Assembly (NCBI RefSeq): GCF_036417845.1
Contig: NC_089979.1
Location: forward strand, 25,361,958 to 25,425,957
Reading direction: 5' to 3'
DNA from: Apteryx mantelli
Lineage: Eukaryota > Chordata > Aves > Apterygiformes > Apterygidae
Length of the DNA: 64,000 nucleotides
A program made the position numbers and the translations under genes. The notes beneath the pieces are model-generated. The model worked only from the letters and a program-made list of their open reading frames with translations, was not told where the DNA came from and did no database searches. Shown here in pieces: positions 42,199 to 54,800 of the stretch (within the stretch, counting starts at the first letter, position 1; every line of letters begins with the position of its first letter).

Positions 42199-42860
42199 GG
42201 CCGCCAACAGCCCCTCACACCACCGCCTCCCGCCCAGCCCCCGGGCGCCCGCCCACAGCTACCGCGCGCATGCGCCCCTCCCGCAGGGGGTTCTGGGAGA
42301 TGTAGTCCTGCGAGGGCGCCGGCGCCGCGCGCACGCGCGGTACTGAGGTTCGCGCGGCCGCGTGCGGCGGACGGGGCGCGTGCGGCGGGCGGTGGGTGCC
42401 GGTCGCTGCGGGCCGCTGCGCCGCCCGTTGGCTCCCACCCGCCTCTCCCCGCCCTGGAGGGGCCGGCAGTCCCCGCCGGGCGCCCCAGGCCTGCCGGAGG
42501 GAGCGGGGCGGGAGAGGACAGGGCAGTGCGGCGGGCGGGCTTGGGCCCCCGGCCCTCCGCGCCGGAGATGTCCGGGGCGAGGGAGAAGAAGCGGGCCAAG
42601 AAGATGAGAAACCAGCCGGCCAGCGTGACCCTGCTCGCCGAGCCGGGGCCCTTCCCGGCCGGCGGCAGCAGGGCCTGCCCGCCGCCAGGTACGGCTGTGC
42701 CCCGGGCCGTGGGTGCCCACGTGCTGGCGTCCCTGTCCCTTCCCCCCGCGTCGTCCTCCCGCGGGGACCCTCCCTCCGCGGCCGCGGCGGCCCCGCGGAG
42801 CCGTTACGCGCGAGGGAGCGGCGGGGGCTGCGCGCCCCGCGCCGCTGCTAGCGCCTGCTG
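42030..42860. promoter_or_regulatory. CpG island, bidirectional RIDA/POP1 promoter
   Basis: The two start codons face away from each other 369 bp apart (RIDA ATG at 42196-42198 on minus, POP1 ATG at 42568-42570 on plus) inside a dense CpG island. Between them lie an NRF1-like GCGCATGCGC at 42266-42275, a ZNF143/THAP11-type element TTCTGGGAGATGTAGT at 42291-42306 (ACTACATCTCCCAGAA on minus), and a second NRF1-like GCGCACGCGC at 42329-42338. There is no TATA box. These are classic motifs of paired housekeeping promoters. Confidence 0.85.
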
Positions 42861-45800
42861 GTACGGCCCTGCGCGCCTCCCTTTCCTGGACTGCTTTAGC
42901 CTCGCTTCTGCAGTGCAGCTCTTAATACGCGTTTTTCTGTGTCATCCCTTCGATTGCATTGCAAATCCCCGCCCGCCCCCTGCGATCAGCAGTCCTAAAA
43001 TGAGTTTTGGTGATACAAGTGATCTCCCTTCTCTTTCTGCCAGATCTAGGCGCCACAGAGGGACCTGGTTTGGCTTGCTGGTCCTATGGTTCATCTGCCA
43101 GATCAGCACGTCTAACCACCTTTCCTTATGGCCCTTGGGGGCCGTGGGTGTGTGAACAGGTAGTGGCAAGAGGCAGCAAGGCACTTCCCTAAAATGGCAG
43201 TCTTGCTAGGTCATTGCTGGAACATTTAACGTTTAACATCTGAAGGCCTCTGTCAGGCTGAATGCCAGAAGACTTAATCTGTGTGTTTCAGCCTCTGTCA
43301 TGTACCATATGCCTCAGTCAGATTTATGTTTTTTTCTCATTTCCCATTTTGATGTTCATTTTAGCTATGTTCTTTTGTGGGGGGAAAAAAATGTGCAAGA
43401 GCAGGACTTTTTACTGCGAGGCCTTCAAATGTTGACAAATTGTGTCTTTCTGGTTGAATAAAAAATGCTTAAGTGTCACTGCAGCCTCTTTCTCTGCACA
43501 TTTAGGTGACTGAAGTGTTTGTAAGCAGACAGAATGACATCGCAAATAACAGTCAGCCCTGTCTGAAGATTTGGGGATATCTTTGTAGGAGTACTGTCAG
43601 ATTAAGCACAGTTTTCTGACTTTGTGGTAGGAAACTTTTAAGAATACGTGACTGGAGTTTTCTTTCCCTTTGAATAGCATGCATTTTCATCCAGCTAACA
43701 ATCTTTTTTAGTGTTAGTGAGTATCTTAGTGTATATATGGCATTTTTTTGTAGAAATGGGAAAGAAAAATTCTAAATGGGGGTTAGAAACTATGGATCTG
43801 TGTAGTACCTGAAATAATTTAAAATTTTCTTCAGATATTAACATAAATCAGTCATTGTCTTTTGATACGCTCTTCCATTTTGATCTTAAAATATTTTTTC
43901 TTCACTTCTAGGCTAATTTACTTGTGAAAGGATGCGTTTGTGATACGAGTTATTGGTGTCCAGTTACTCTCCCACAGTTGACTGGACTGTGGTTCTACTC
44001 AAATTTGCTTACTGAAGCAGCCTCTGTCCCTCTCTCCTAGCTATTTCCTTCCCACCTCACCTAATTGTCTGCATGGTGCTCACTCAGCTGTTAGTGCAGC
44101 CATGTGGAGAATCCAGATCAGGGAATCATTCCACATAAAAATTAATTTTTGTTTTCCAACAAATTAGTTTTTCATCTGAAGTGCTGCATTGCTACATGAT
44201 GTGTGGTTGAGAGGGGACTGCCTAAACCAATATAAACAGCATTGCGGCTGAACATAAAATTTCAGTTTTGTGCTTACTTGAAACTGAAGAGTAAGGTTTT
44301 GTGCCATTTTAAGTTCATTTAAATTGAGAATGAATCTGCTCCTGGCTGTGTCTCTGTCCCTCTTTCCTCATACCCTCAGTGGTAGCAGTTGTGGGACAAT
44401 GTGATGAACTTGTTTAAGAAACGGATCAATCTGAAAACTAACTTTTTTTTTTTTTTCAATCTCCTCTCCTCCACCCCTGGCACACAGATTAATTTTCAAT
44501 ACAGCAGCCCCTGAACCGTATTACCATGTTACCTCCAGCACTAGTCTTGATGCAGGGAGTGGGATGGTGGCAGTGGCTGGCTGGGCCCTCTTCAGTCCAC
44601 GTGTGTTAGCATGAACTGCCTGAGAACCATATCTCAAGTTGTACTTGAAATCCTAACCAAAACTTTACTGAAACAGTTGAATATAAGCTAGTCTCTAAAT
44701 ATGGACTTCAGTGCCCTTTTAAATTTCCTTGACATGCTGTTAGGTGCTTTTCACTCCTGAAAATTTATCTACTTATTTCTGTAACTTAGGAAGATAACTT
44801 TAGACTTTTGTTATTTAATGTTCAATATTGATTTAAATGCTAATATCAGAAAAGTGTGTATTGTAATTTACTGCACCAACTTACATGTATCATGCTTACA
44901 TATGTATTGCTGTAACAAGAATGCGTTTATGCAAGTCTTATTTAAGAGTTAGAAGATACTAGAAAAGAATGCCTGTGCTCATGGAAAACAACTTAAGGGG
45001 TAAGAGGGAGAAATGCCAACTTTGCTGGTGTGATACTAAAACCCAGACTAGACAATAGTAGGAACCACTGCTGAAGACAGTTGAGTAGGCCGACTTTAGT
45101 CAGGTCTTTCCTATTAGGTCTGTTGCAATACTGGAGGCAAAGTCTGGATTGGGTACCATTTTCAAAATGTGCAAAAGGTACTTAATCTACACTTGCTGCA
45201 TAATAATGCAAAATTTTTCTTTCTTACTATAAATAAAAAACTAATTTTTTATGTACATAAGACATGATTTCTAACATCTTTTTCAGGTACATATGTTAAA
45301 TATTTGCAAACCGTACTAAGAGGAATATGTAATGCAGTCTCATTAGGAAGAACTTTAGAATTATCAGTTACTCAGACTACTTTGACTGTATTTTTTGCTA
45401 CCTCTGTTTACATCTAAACCCTCCAGGAGATGTTCATTCTGAGGGTCTGCCACAGTATCAACAGCAGAAATTTTCGCGTCAGTCATCTGGGACTTCTTAC
45501 AGGAAAGACCAGTATTTTCCAAAAGGGCAAAACAGAGGAGGCAGAGGAAGAGGAGGATGGCAAGGAGGATGCCAGAGTGCTTCTGAGGAAATGCCTAAAT
45601 ACATTACCGGTTTGTATTTATGAAAAAGGTTATAAATTATAAGTCCAGGGCAACTTGCTACTAATTAGGTTTGCTGTCTTTGTTTTTGTGCAACAGCAAA
45701 AATTAGGACTGAAGCTATATTTGGCATGTGCCTTTAGTCTTCTGTTTTACCTGATTTTTTCCAAAATACAGAAATAGTTGTGTACTAGAATGGATGACCA

Positions 45801-48800
45801 GTAATTGTTCAGTGAGTCCTTTCAGTCCTCTTGAGTTGAAAAATTGCACTTACTTGTAAGGAGGAGTATGGATTTTGGTGCTGTTTACCAGCAAAATGAA
45901 TACTGAAATCTGCTTTTAATGTAGCCAGTGAAACTGCTTATGTTCATTGTGTGAGTTAAAGAGAACTTTCTTCTAACAGAACCTTTATTTAGGAAAGCAA
46001 AGGGGCAACCTAGTTTTTCAAAATGTGGCAGTGCTCTGTCTATGAATGTGCTTTCATGATCGTAAAAAAAGATGAACCTCTTCCTTGACTTGTTTATTTG
46101 ATCTTTTTTAAAAACTCTGAGTACTGCTTCCTGTTTCTCCATGTTGAAGTTTTTTCACCTCTGTGAACAACACCTGAAAAGATTGCTACTGTAATTTAAT
46201 AGAAAAGTACTTAATTCAAATAGGACCTCTTGGTTATACCAAGACTTTCAAGTTCATGCTCTTACGAGTATTTGCTTAACCATATCTGTAAACTTCAGAG
46301 TATCTGAAGAATGGAAATTACTTAAGTAACAGAGAGTATACAATATTTTTTGTCTCAAGGAGTCATTAGACTGATGTACTGTAAGAATGCTCTGCTGGAG
46401 TTCAGTAATTTAAGTACAGAGTCCCCTTCTTTGATTTTTTACCATTTGTCATGCTCTGATATGGTTCTTCTCATTCCAGCATCTACTTTTGCTCAAGCTC
46501 GTGCTGCTGAGATCAATGCCATGTTGAAGGCAGTTGCGCAGAAGTCTTCAAACTCACTAGTTTTCCAGACGCTACCTAGGCACATGCGAAGGCGAGCTAT
46601 GAGTCACAATATTAAACGCCTACCCAGGCGGCTCCAAGAGACTGCCAAAAAAGAGGTACAAATGCATCTTATAGTATTTGATAAACTACACCTTATATTG
46701 AGCAACATTTGTAAGCATTTTTCTCCATCTTGTGCATGCAATTCCTTCAGAGTGTTTAACCTCTGTGAAAGCATCTTAAGAATTATTAGAGGTAGCAAAA
46801 AGTATCTGTGGACTATAGCCCTCATCTGGTGCTTAAAAGCTAACCACAGTCTCTCAAACAGATCTGAGTTTAATATTCTGAAAGACCTGGTCTGGACTGC
46901 AGAGATTTTGAAATCCGTGAGTATGGTTAATTCAGGTGGTTTTACCAGAATAGGAATAAACTGGCAATAACTTAATATGTCCCATTAGCCTGCTGTCTAT
47001 GGGCTTGAATGTTGCCCAATTTAATATATACCTTTAAGTCAGCTGTTGAGATGCAGGGCTTAGCTACCTAGACAGCATGCTGTGAAGTCAGCAGGGGTGT
47101 GAATTGGTGGTATTTTAGCTTTTTCATGATGGTTTGGTATTTGGAGATATCGCATATGGTCAGTGTGAGGTACTCTGCTTTCAGAGTTAAGGGAGCATAG
47201 CTAATGTACAGTGTTCAGTTATACATTACTAATGTTTAAATCTGAGCTTATCTGCAAAACCCCAGTCTTTACACACATTCTCAAACTTTGACTGATGTTT
47301 GGATCCAGAATGCAGAAACACCTCAGTTCTAGACGTTAACCAAAGTAGATCAGTTTAACCACTTGGCTCCATGATTATTGAACTTCTTGAAAAGTCATTA
47401 GAGTAGTGATGATGAAATGGTCCACTGCAGGAGGGACTGTTCTGGTGGTACATCTGGATCTCAGGTGATCCAAGAATCTTTGATAGCACCTGTGTGGCCT
47501 GCAGCTATGGGGTGCCATCCTGCAGGGCTCAAGCCAGAATAGCCCTATCACAGTTCATGTGTCATCGCTCAAGCATGGGAGGTACATCAAAATCATTTGC
47601 CAGTTTGCATGCAGCACAAGACTTGACTATCCCTGACTGCTCATGAAACCTTCCTTTTGGGGTAGTATCTCAGGGTTTAGTCAGAATGCTCCCATGTAGT
47701 TACTTGGTCCTTACCCACTATGCAATTCCTGTGTGTGTGGTGGTGGTTTGTTTTTTTTGTTGTTGGTGGTGGTGGTTTGTTTGGTTGGGTTTTTTTGTTT
47801 AGGTTCAGTAGGATTTCCTTGTGAGGTGCTCTCTCTGATGTTTGACGTTGATCACTTTTTCTCTAGACTCTTCTTAAAGTGATTAAATGAGTTTGCTTGA
47901 GTTTTCTCTGTATTAAGGTTGACTGATTGACATGTAATTTCTTGCATTCCTTTTTTCCTTTGCTTTGTCTTTTTCAAGTTCTCTGGGACCCTTCCCCCTT
48001 CTCCATGAGTTTCTGAAGATAATTGTTCATGATTCAGAAATTGCTTCAGGTACTTTTGCACATGCTGATTAGGGTGTGTTTTATTGGATCTTCATAATGA
48101 TGGACCTCTCTTTTCATTGCTCTGGATGGCATTCCTTTCACTTTGTTAGTCATGACAGGAGATTTCATGCAATTTGGCCTCTTTTGTGAAAACTGAAGGA
48201 AGAAGGCATTGACTATTTTACATCATTAGTTATGAAGTCTGTCCTTGCTAAGTAATCGTGATTTCTTTAATGCTTATACCTTATTCTTTTGTCTCCTGCA
48301 CTTTTTAATTCCTTTACGTGGCAGCCTTTCTGACTTCTTTGTACGTGCTCACACTTAGTCTCAGGTCCTTGTTTCCACTCATGGTATGATTTTTCTTGGA
48401 TTTTTGAGATGATTTAATTGTCCCTGGTGCGGCTGTATTTCTCTTGTTATGTTTTCTGTCATCAGGTTTTTTGGTGTAGTTTGTGCATTTACACAGGTTG
48501 TTTTTATCCTGTTTTCTTGCAGTTTTCACATCTCCTGAGCTATTCCCTTTTCTAAAGGCTTGCCTATTAGTTCTCACTGTTTTAAGCCTACTTCTTTGAA
48601 GTCCACTGTCCTAATTCTGCTGCACTTCCTTGTGTTTTTTAGATCCTTTATCATGACCATTTTCAACTGAACACTTATCTGGACCATCTCTTACCTCTTC
48701 ATAATCTTGAAGACAAACATGTTTTTCATCTACAGTACCACATCTCTTTTTTTTTTTTTTCCCTAATAGTTTTTATGAACAAATCAGACACTTACGTACC

Positions 48801-51800
48801 GTTGTCTAGTGGCTTATCTTGCCTGCTCTGTGGTTGAATGATGGGTCTGGTCATGACTTGGGACTTGTTTTATTTTTCTTGCATTTCTGTTTTGACATCA
48901 TGGTTTGCTTTAGTGTTTAGTTACCTGTAACATTGTTATTCCCTCCAGATCTCAAACTAGTGCACTATTATTTTTATAACCAAAGGCCTCTTGTCAACTG
49001 CTCCTTGGTCAGCTTAGGAAGGGCATCCTAAGAAATGTTTTTTGTCATATGGACCCTATTTCTTTCTAACACTTCTCTTCGCAAAAAGAAAAATCAAGTC
49101 TTGAGAGAGGCAGCCATTCATTCACCCCTAGTAATTCTGTCCATGACTGGATGTTTATCAGGAGATTGATAAGAAATTGCCAGTAGCCCTTCCTTGTTCA
49201 CTTCTGCACCTTGTAGAAACACTAAATATCCTCATGGTGCTAGCTGACAGTCTCCTTAATGCCAGATGGATGAACAGCATTAATGATCAAAAGGGGCAGG
49301 TGAGCTAGAGAGAGTTTTCCATGGTGTCTGACTTTGTGACTCCTGGTGTTCAGCATATCATCACATAACAGGTGAGACTGGCAAATTAATGCTCCACTTA
49401 GCTATATCTGTCCACTGCTATCTTTTGCCTCCTGTCACTGGGGACAGATGACTCCCCTTTCCCATGTCTTAGTGACAGGCTTGAGAGCTGCAGTGCCATT
49501 ATGCCCTGTGTGCACAGACAACTGCACTTAGTTAAAGGCAGAATGGTAGCACTGTAGCTGATTTCTTTCCTTGCTGAGTGTGCTGAAAATCTGTCTTAAA
49601 TTTTCTGTCTTAAAAGCATTTGAAAGTCTTTGCATACACCCTGCTTTTTCCCTATGCCTCCTCTTCCTGTTTGCTTATCTGCTTTTCTGTAGGATTTTTC
49701 CCAGCTGTATCTTTCTGACTTTCTTCATTCAAAACGTGCAAACTCAGCAAATTAAGACAAGAACTTGGATGGCTATTTCTAGGTTGGGAATCCCTATCTG
49801 GGCTGTGAAACATGTAGCTCAGGCAGAAGAGGAGTTAGCAAGAGATTTTATTTAGCTGTCAGTTGTTGTTTTCTTTCCTCTAACAGCACAAGAAAAATTG
49901 TTGCCTCCTTTCTTCTCAAAAATTTAGCTGGTAAAGTCCAGCTTTCTTTGTATACCTCAATACATGAGAAAAGTTATTTTCTAACATGTGGCCAGTACCT
50001 AAATAATTTAGAAAGTTATGTTATACCCAGTAGAACCAATGAATAAGAGTGCCTTTATGAAACTGAAAATCCATCCTAAGAAGGTTGAGTACTTTGCTAA
50101 ACTTCAAATTATTTTGACATTTCTTTAACTGAAGGTCTTTTGTTTATTTTTAGTTGTTGGCATCCTTGTTAACTATGTTGCAATTCTTGTGTTCACCCAG
50201 TTCAGGTGTATATAAAGAGTACTGTGTTAAAAAAAGTTACCGCAAACCTAGATTTTGATAAAGCTACAGGAGTGTTAAGTGTTACAGAATTTGCCATTTA
50301 TGTTATAGCCAAATACTGGAACATTGACAAGATGGATAACAATCAAATGTTATGTTCAATATTATGCCCAGGTTTTTCTTAGGCTATAATTCTCTTGGAA
50401 AATTCAGAAGCTGTATTCTGCATGCTTCTCTTTAAATGTCCCTCTTGTGAAAGACAAGTCTGATAAGCACAGCAAAATAGAGCTGAATGAAGGGTCTGTA
50501 CTGCTGCTGTATGACCTCTAATCTCCAGGTGTTCCTAAAGTCATGTTCATTTGTTTGTGGGGGATGTTTTGATGATGAGTAAACACTTCAAACAGAAGGC
50601 AGCAGATCTCACTGTTCCCTGGTAAGTTTCTGAATGTGGGAAACTAGGCCTATCTATATGTTCCAAACAAACCTTGATGCACATGTGTGGATGGTGGTTG
50701 TGTATAAAATTTCAAAGTGCTAGTTATCTTCAAATGAGACGGTAGACTTACAGATAACTAACATCAGAATGCAGTATAACTCAAGTTATGCTAGTATTTC
50801 CTGTATCCTTATATATGTTAGCTCTTTTTGTCAATATAAGTTTGTGGGTTTGAGATTTACTTCATTAAACTCTCTTTTAAAAACAGGCAGAGAAAGCTGT
50901 GCATCAGAAAAAAGAACAATCCAAGACTAAATGCCGCAAAGCTAGAAGACGCCACATAAACTTGGTAGCAGAGTTTAATCGCAGGCAAAGAAAGAATATA
51001 TGGCTAGAAACACATATTTGGCATGCAAAGAGATTCCATATGATAAAGAAATGGGGATACTGTTTAGCAGATAGACCTACGGAAAAGAGCTACAGGGCCT
51101 GTTACCAAGCCATGACAAAACACTGCCTTCTTCAGGTACCACGTTTGCAGCTGTTTTCTTTGTTATTTTGCCAAGGTGAAATAATTGGCTATTCAGTTAT
51201 AATGAATATTTCTGTCTCTTTGAATTAGTGTTGTGTCAGCTGTTATAACTAAGTATGAAGTGAATAATTTCATAACTGTAATGAAGGGTGGGAAGTATAA
51301 GAGAGAACAAGATGAATCTTTAAAAGAGTTTTATATATTAGAATGGCAAGTTGGACTAAAATACTGCATCTTCTGCCATTAAAGCTAAGAGATTCAGTGG
51401 ATCCCTCTATCATCTTCCTGAGTAGGATGTTACTGAAGACAGACACTTTGTTGTGTGACCTTTTTTGTCTGTTGGTTTGAGAGGCAGGTTAGCCCTTATA
51501 CCTCACAATTTTAAATTAAAAAAAAAAAAATCACTGTTTGATGCCCCTTTTACTAAAATTTTAATGCATGAAAAGTTATTACTTTACAGTAAAGTTGTTA
51601 AGCTCTATCTGGTACTTTCTTGCCAGGTTCACTTTTAAGAGTTATTCTCACTTTACCACTATCCTGTTATTTCAGGATTTATCATATTATTGTTGTCTGG
51701 AGCTGAATGGTAAAGAGAATGAGCTTCTGAAGCAGCTTGCTCGAATATGTAGCCCTGACACAGGTAATATTTAACTAGTTTGAAATAAAGTTAAGATTCT

Positions 51801-54800
51801 GAATAGACTAAAGGATGACCCATGCTTTTCTTTTTTTTAATATCCTACTGAAACCAATCTGAATAACTGTAACGGAGTTGATACTGAGTTGTGATTTTGG
51901 TTGGAGAACCTGTTTGTAATGTCTCACACCAGGATCAGACTTTCTTATTTTCAGTTGTTTATTAAAAAATTATTGTATGTATTCTTTATTTGGTACTGTT
52001 CCAGCAGGCTTTTATTTATTTATTTATTTATTTAAGAGGCTACTTCATTTTTCAGTAAGTATGTTTTTCTTCAGGTTTAACGTTTGGAGCAGAGTTTTGT
52101 CTGTCTGGAAGATTCCAGGGTTCCCTGAATCTTTACCAGGCAGATCGTTATCCTGAGGATATGCTTGGTCCTGTTACATTTATTTGGAAACCCAAGGATG
52201 GGTCTGAAAACAGACAGTTATGGATCTGGATGCATCCAGCTCTCAAACAGGTATTTTGTTCCTTGAACTTTGAACTCTAATTTCTTCGTGCATTGTACAT
52301 TTCTTATCCTGAAGATTCCTTCTGAAAGGCTTAGAAGAGCTGGATATAATACATGGCTTTAGGAGTTAAAAGTTAGTGGACTGTTTCTGCTCTAACAGTA
52401 TTTTATGTTCTGCAACTCTTTAAAAATTGTACAGAAAGTGCATGCATCTGAAGTTGTTTCAGAATTGTTTTTGGCATTCTGGCTTCTGGCTTGTTAATTT
52501 TCTTGTGACACTTATTTCACATCACTTTGCAATATGATGTTGTTTGATTCTCTTCCTTTCCACAGCCACCCCCAAGAGGCTAAGGTTGGCCTCTCTCATC
52601 ACTGGCAGTCATAACCTAGTACTTAATTATAAACTTTTATTTTTGAAAAAGAAAGCTAATTTTAGTGCCCTTGCAATTTTCTTCTATTAATTTCAGTGAA
52701 ATTAATTTCTTAGCAATAATACTACATTCAGCACTTGATAGTAAGCCATGGACTTCAGCAAAATCAAGATTACTTCCTTAAATTCATACAAGAAAATAAA
52801 ATGGTAGAATATAATTCTTAAAACTATACTTAGGCTTTGCAGTATGCTGCTTATCCTCTTAATCCAAACTTTTCGTTTTTCCTTAGGATATACTGAGTGA
52901 GTTAAAAGCAATTTTTGAGTGTTCAGAGCCTGAAGAAATCTGTATTCCTGAGCCATTTACAACATTAATTCAAGAGGAAAAACAAACAGATGTTGCTGTG
53001 AGCCTTGGCAAGAAAAGAAAGAAAAAGGATAAAGACGGAGAAAAAGCTGTGCCAGTGAAAAAAATAATTGGTGATGGAACTAGAGATCCATTCCAGCCCT
53101 ACTCCTGGACCTCACCAACTACTGGCATTGTGATCAGGTTTGTTCATAGCAGGGTCAGAAACTGTGACTCTTAAACAGGATTCTGACTTGAATTATTTTC
53201 CCAGTACTCTGTTATGCATTGTGTGAATGTACACTCACATGGAAATTCCCTCTGTTTCAGTGATCAAACTATGGAGATTCTCAGATATCGGCTGATTGGC
53301 CCATTATCGCACTCTGTCCTTACAGAAACCCTGAAAGCTGCTTCTCTTCAAACAGTAAGGAAATTGACAGTTTGGATATTACTGTAATTTTAATAAGCAT
53401 GTGTCTAGAATGTGCAAATTCAATAGTTGTTTTTGTTAGAAAGAATCCCAACCTATCTAGTCTGATTTATTTTAAAGGCTGAGCTATGTACTTTTACTCT
53501 ATTACCTTCTATGTATTGAGTCTCTTGATTAATATTGATCTCCAAGGAAGAACTTTGATCAGGATTTGAAAAGTGTGGCGCAAGATAAAAGAAGCTGTGG
53601 TGCTATAGAGTAGGCTTTGAATTTTCTGCAGTAGTGGTGTATTGTGTTGAGAGGCCTAGAATAACTCATATTCTCTTTGTCAAGCTGTAGGTCCTACTTC
53701 TTGAGCAATGAGTTAGAGCGCTCTAGATGACAAGACATACGTTATAGAAGGCTTCCATGTTCTAAATCAAATACTTAATTTCTCCAGGATTTAGTATTTT
53801 GTCCACCTCTTGGCATATAGCATCACTCAGGTTTTAATTTTTTTCTGTCTCTTGCAGCAAACATGAGGAAGTCATGAAATCTCTGGTTTTCTATAAGAAA
53901 TCATTAACTACAGAACTGGGAAGCAATGTGGGTTGTTTTTGTTTATTTTTGGAACACAGGTTAAACCAATCATGCTTATAGGGGAGTACTGTAAGGTGGA
54001 GTATAGGAATAAACCTATTTTCTGCTTAAGCGTCAAGAAAAATATGATTTTGTTTTGAAATTTGAAGAGGAGAAAAGTGACTGTAGTGATTAAGGCAAAC
54101 TTAAGAGTGAATTCATACTAATAGAAAATACTAAATGACCACTTGAGTTTAATTAGATGGTGTTGTTTTCCAGGAGATGGCGGATTCAGAGACAGAACTT
54201 AATAACTGGTGGGTAGAAAACTGCAAGGACTCTGAAAAAGTATCTCTTCATCAACATCAAACTGCTATCTTTGAGCTATTAGCAGGTATTTGGGAGTGTG
54301 GGTGGTATGGGAGGAAGGGGAAGGAAAACCCTCTTAAAATCCGCTAGTGAAAAATGGCACGACAAGTTAGCTGTAATTTGGAAATGCTTATTCTTTGCTT
54401 GATCAGAAGTCATACCAGTGAGCATGTAGTTGGGTAGTCACTGTTGCATGTCAAAGATCTAGGAATTGTTAGATTGGTTTATTTAAAGCAACAGTAATTC
54501 TCAATGTAGTCCAAAATCTTAATAGGTAAATTAAATCTTGTTTCACATCTTCATCAGTATAGATTTGAGATGCTGAGGAGCTATACAGTCCAACATATAC
54601 TCTCATGTTCTCCCACCCATATACCTAAGTAAGAAAATAAGTTATGCAATACCTCCACAAACAAAATGGTAGGCCCATACCCCAAGTGAAAGTATTATAT
54701 ATTGCTTTATATATTTTTACTCTTACTGAACGGTTGTATATTTAGCAGAGATGTAAAGTATCATAAAGTTAACAATGTCTCTTCACCTTTTAGTGCTGAA

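Noticed and set aside
45430-45642. 70-codon frame starting MFILRVCHS over POP1 exon 2
   Set aside because: The spliced phase-1 frame gives a peptide matching POP1 (ending EEMPKYIT), so this frame is a shadow.
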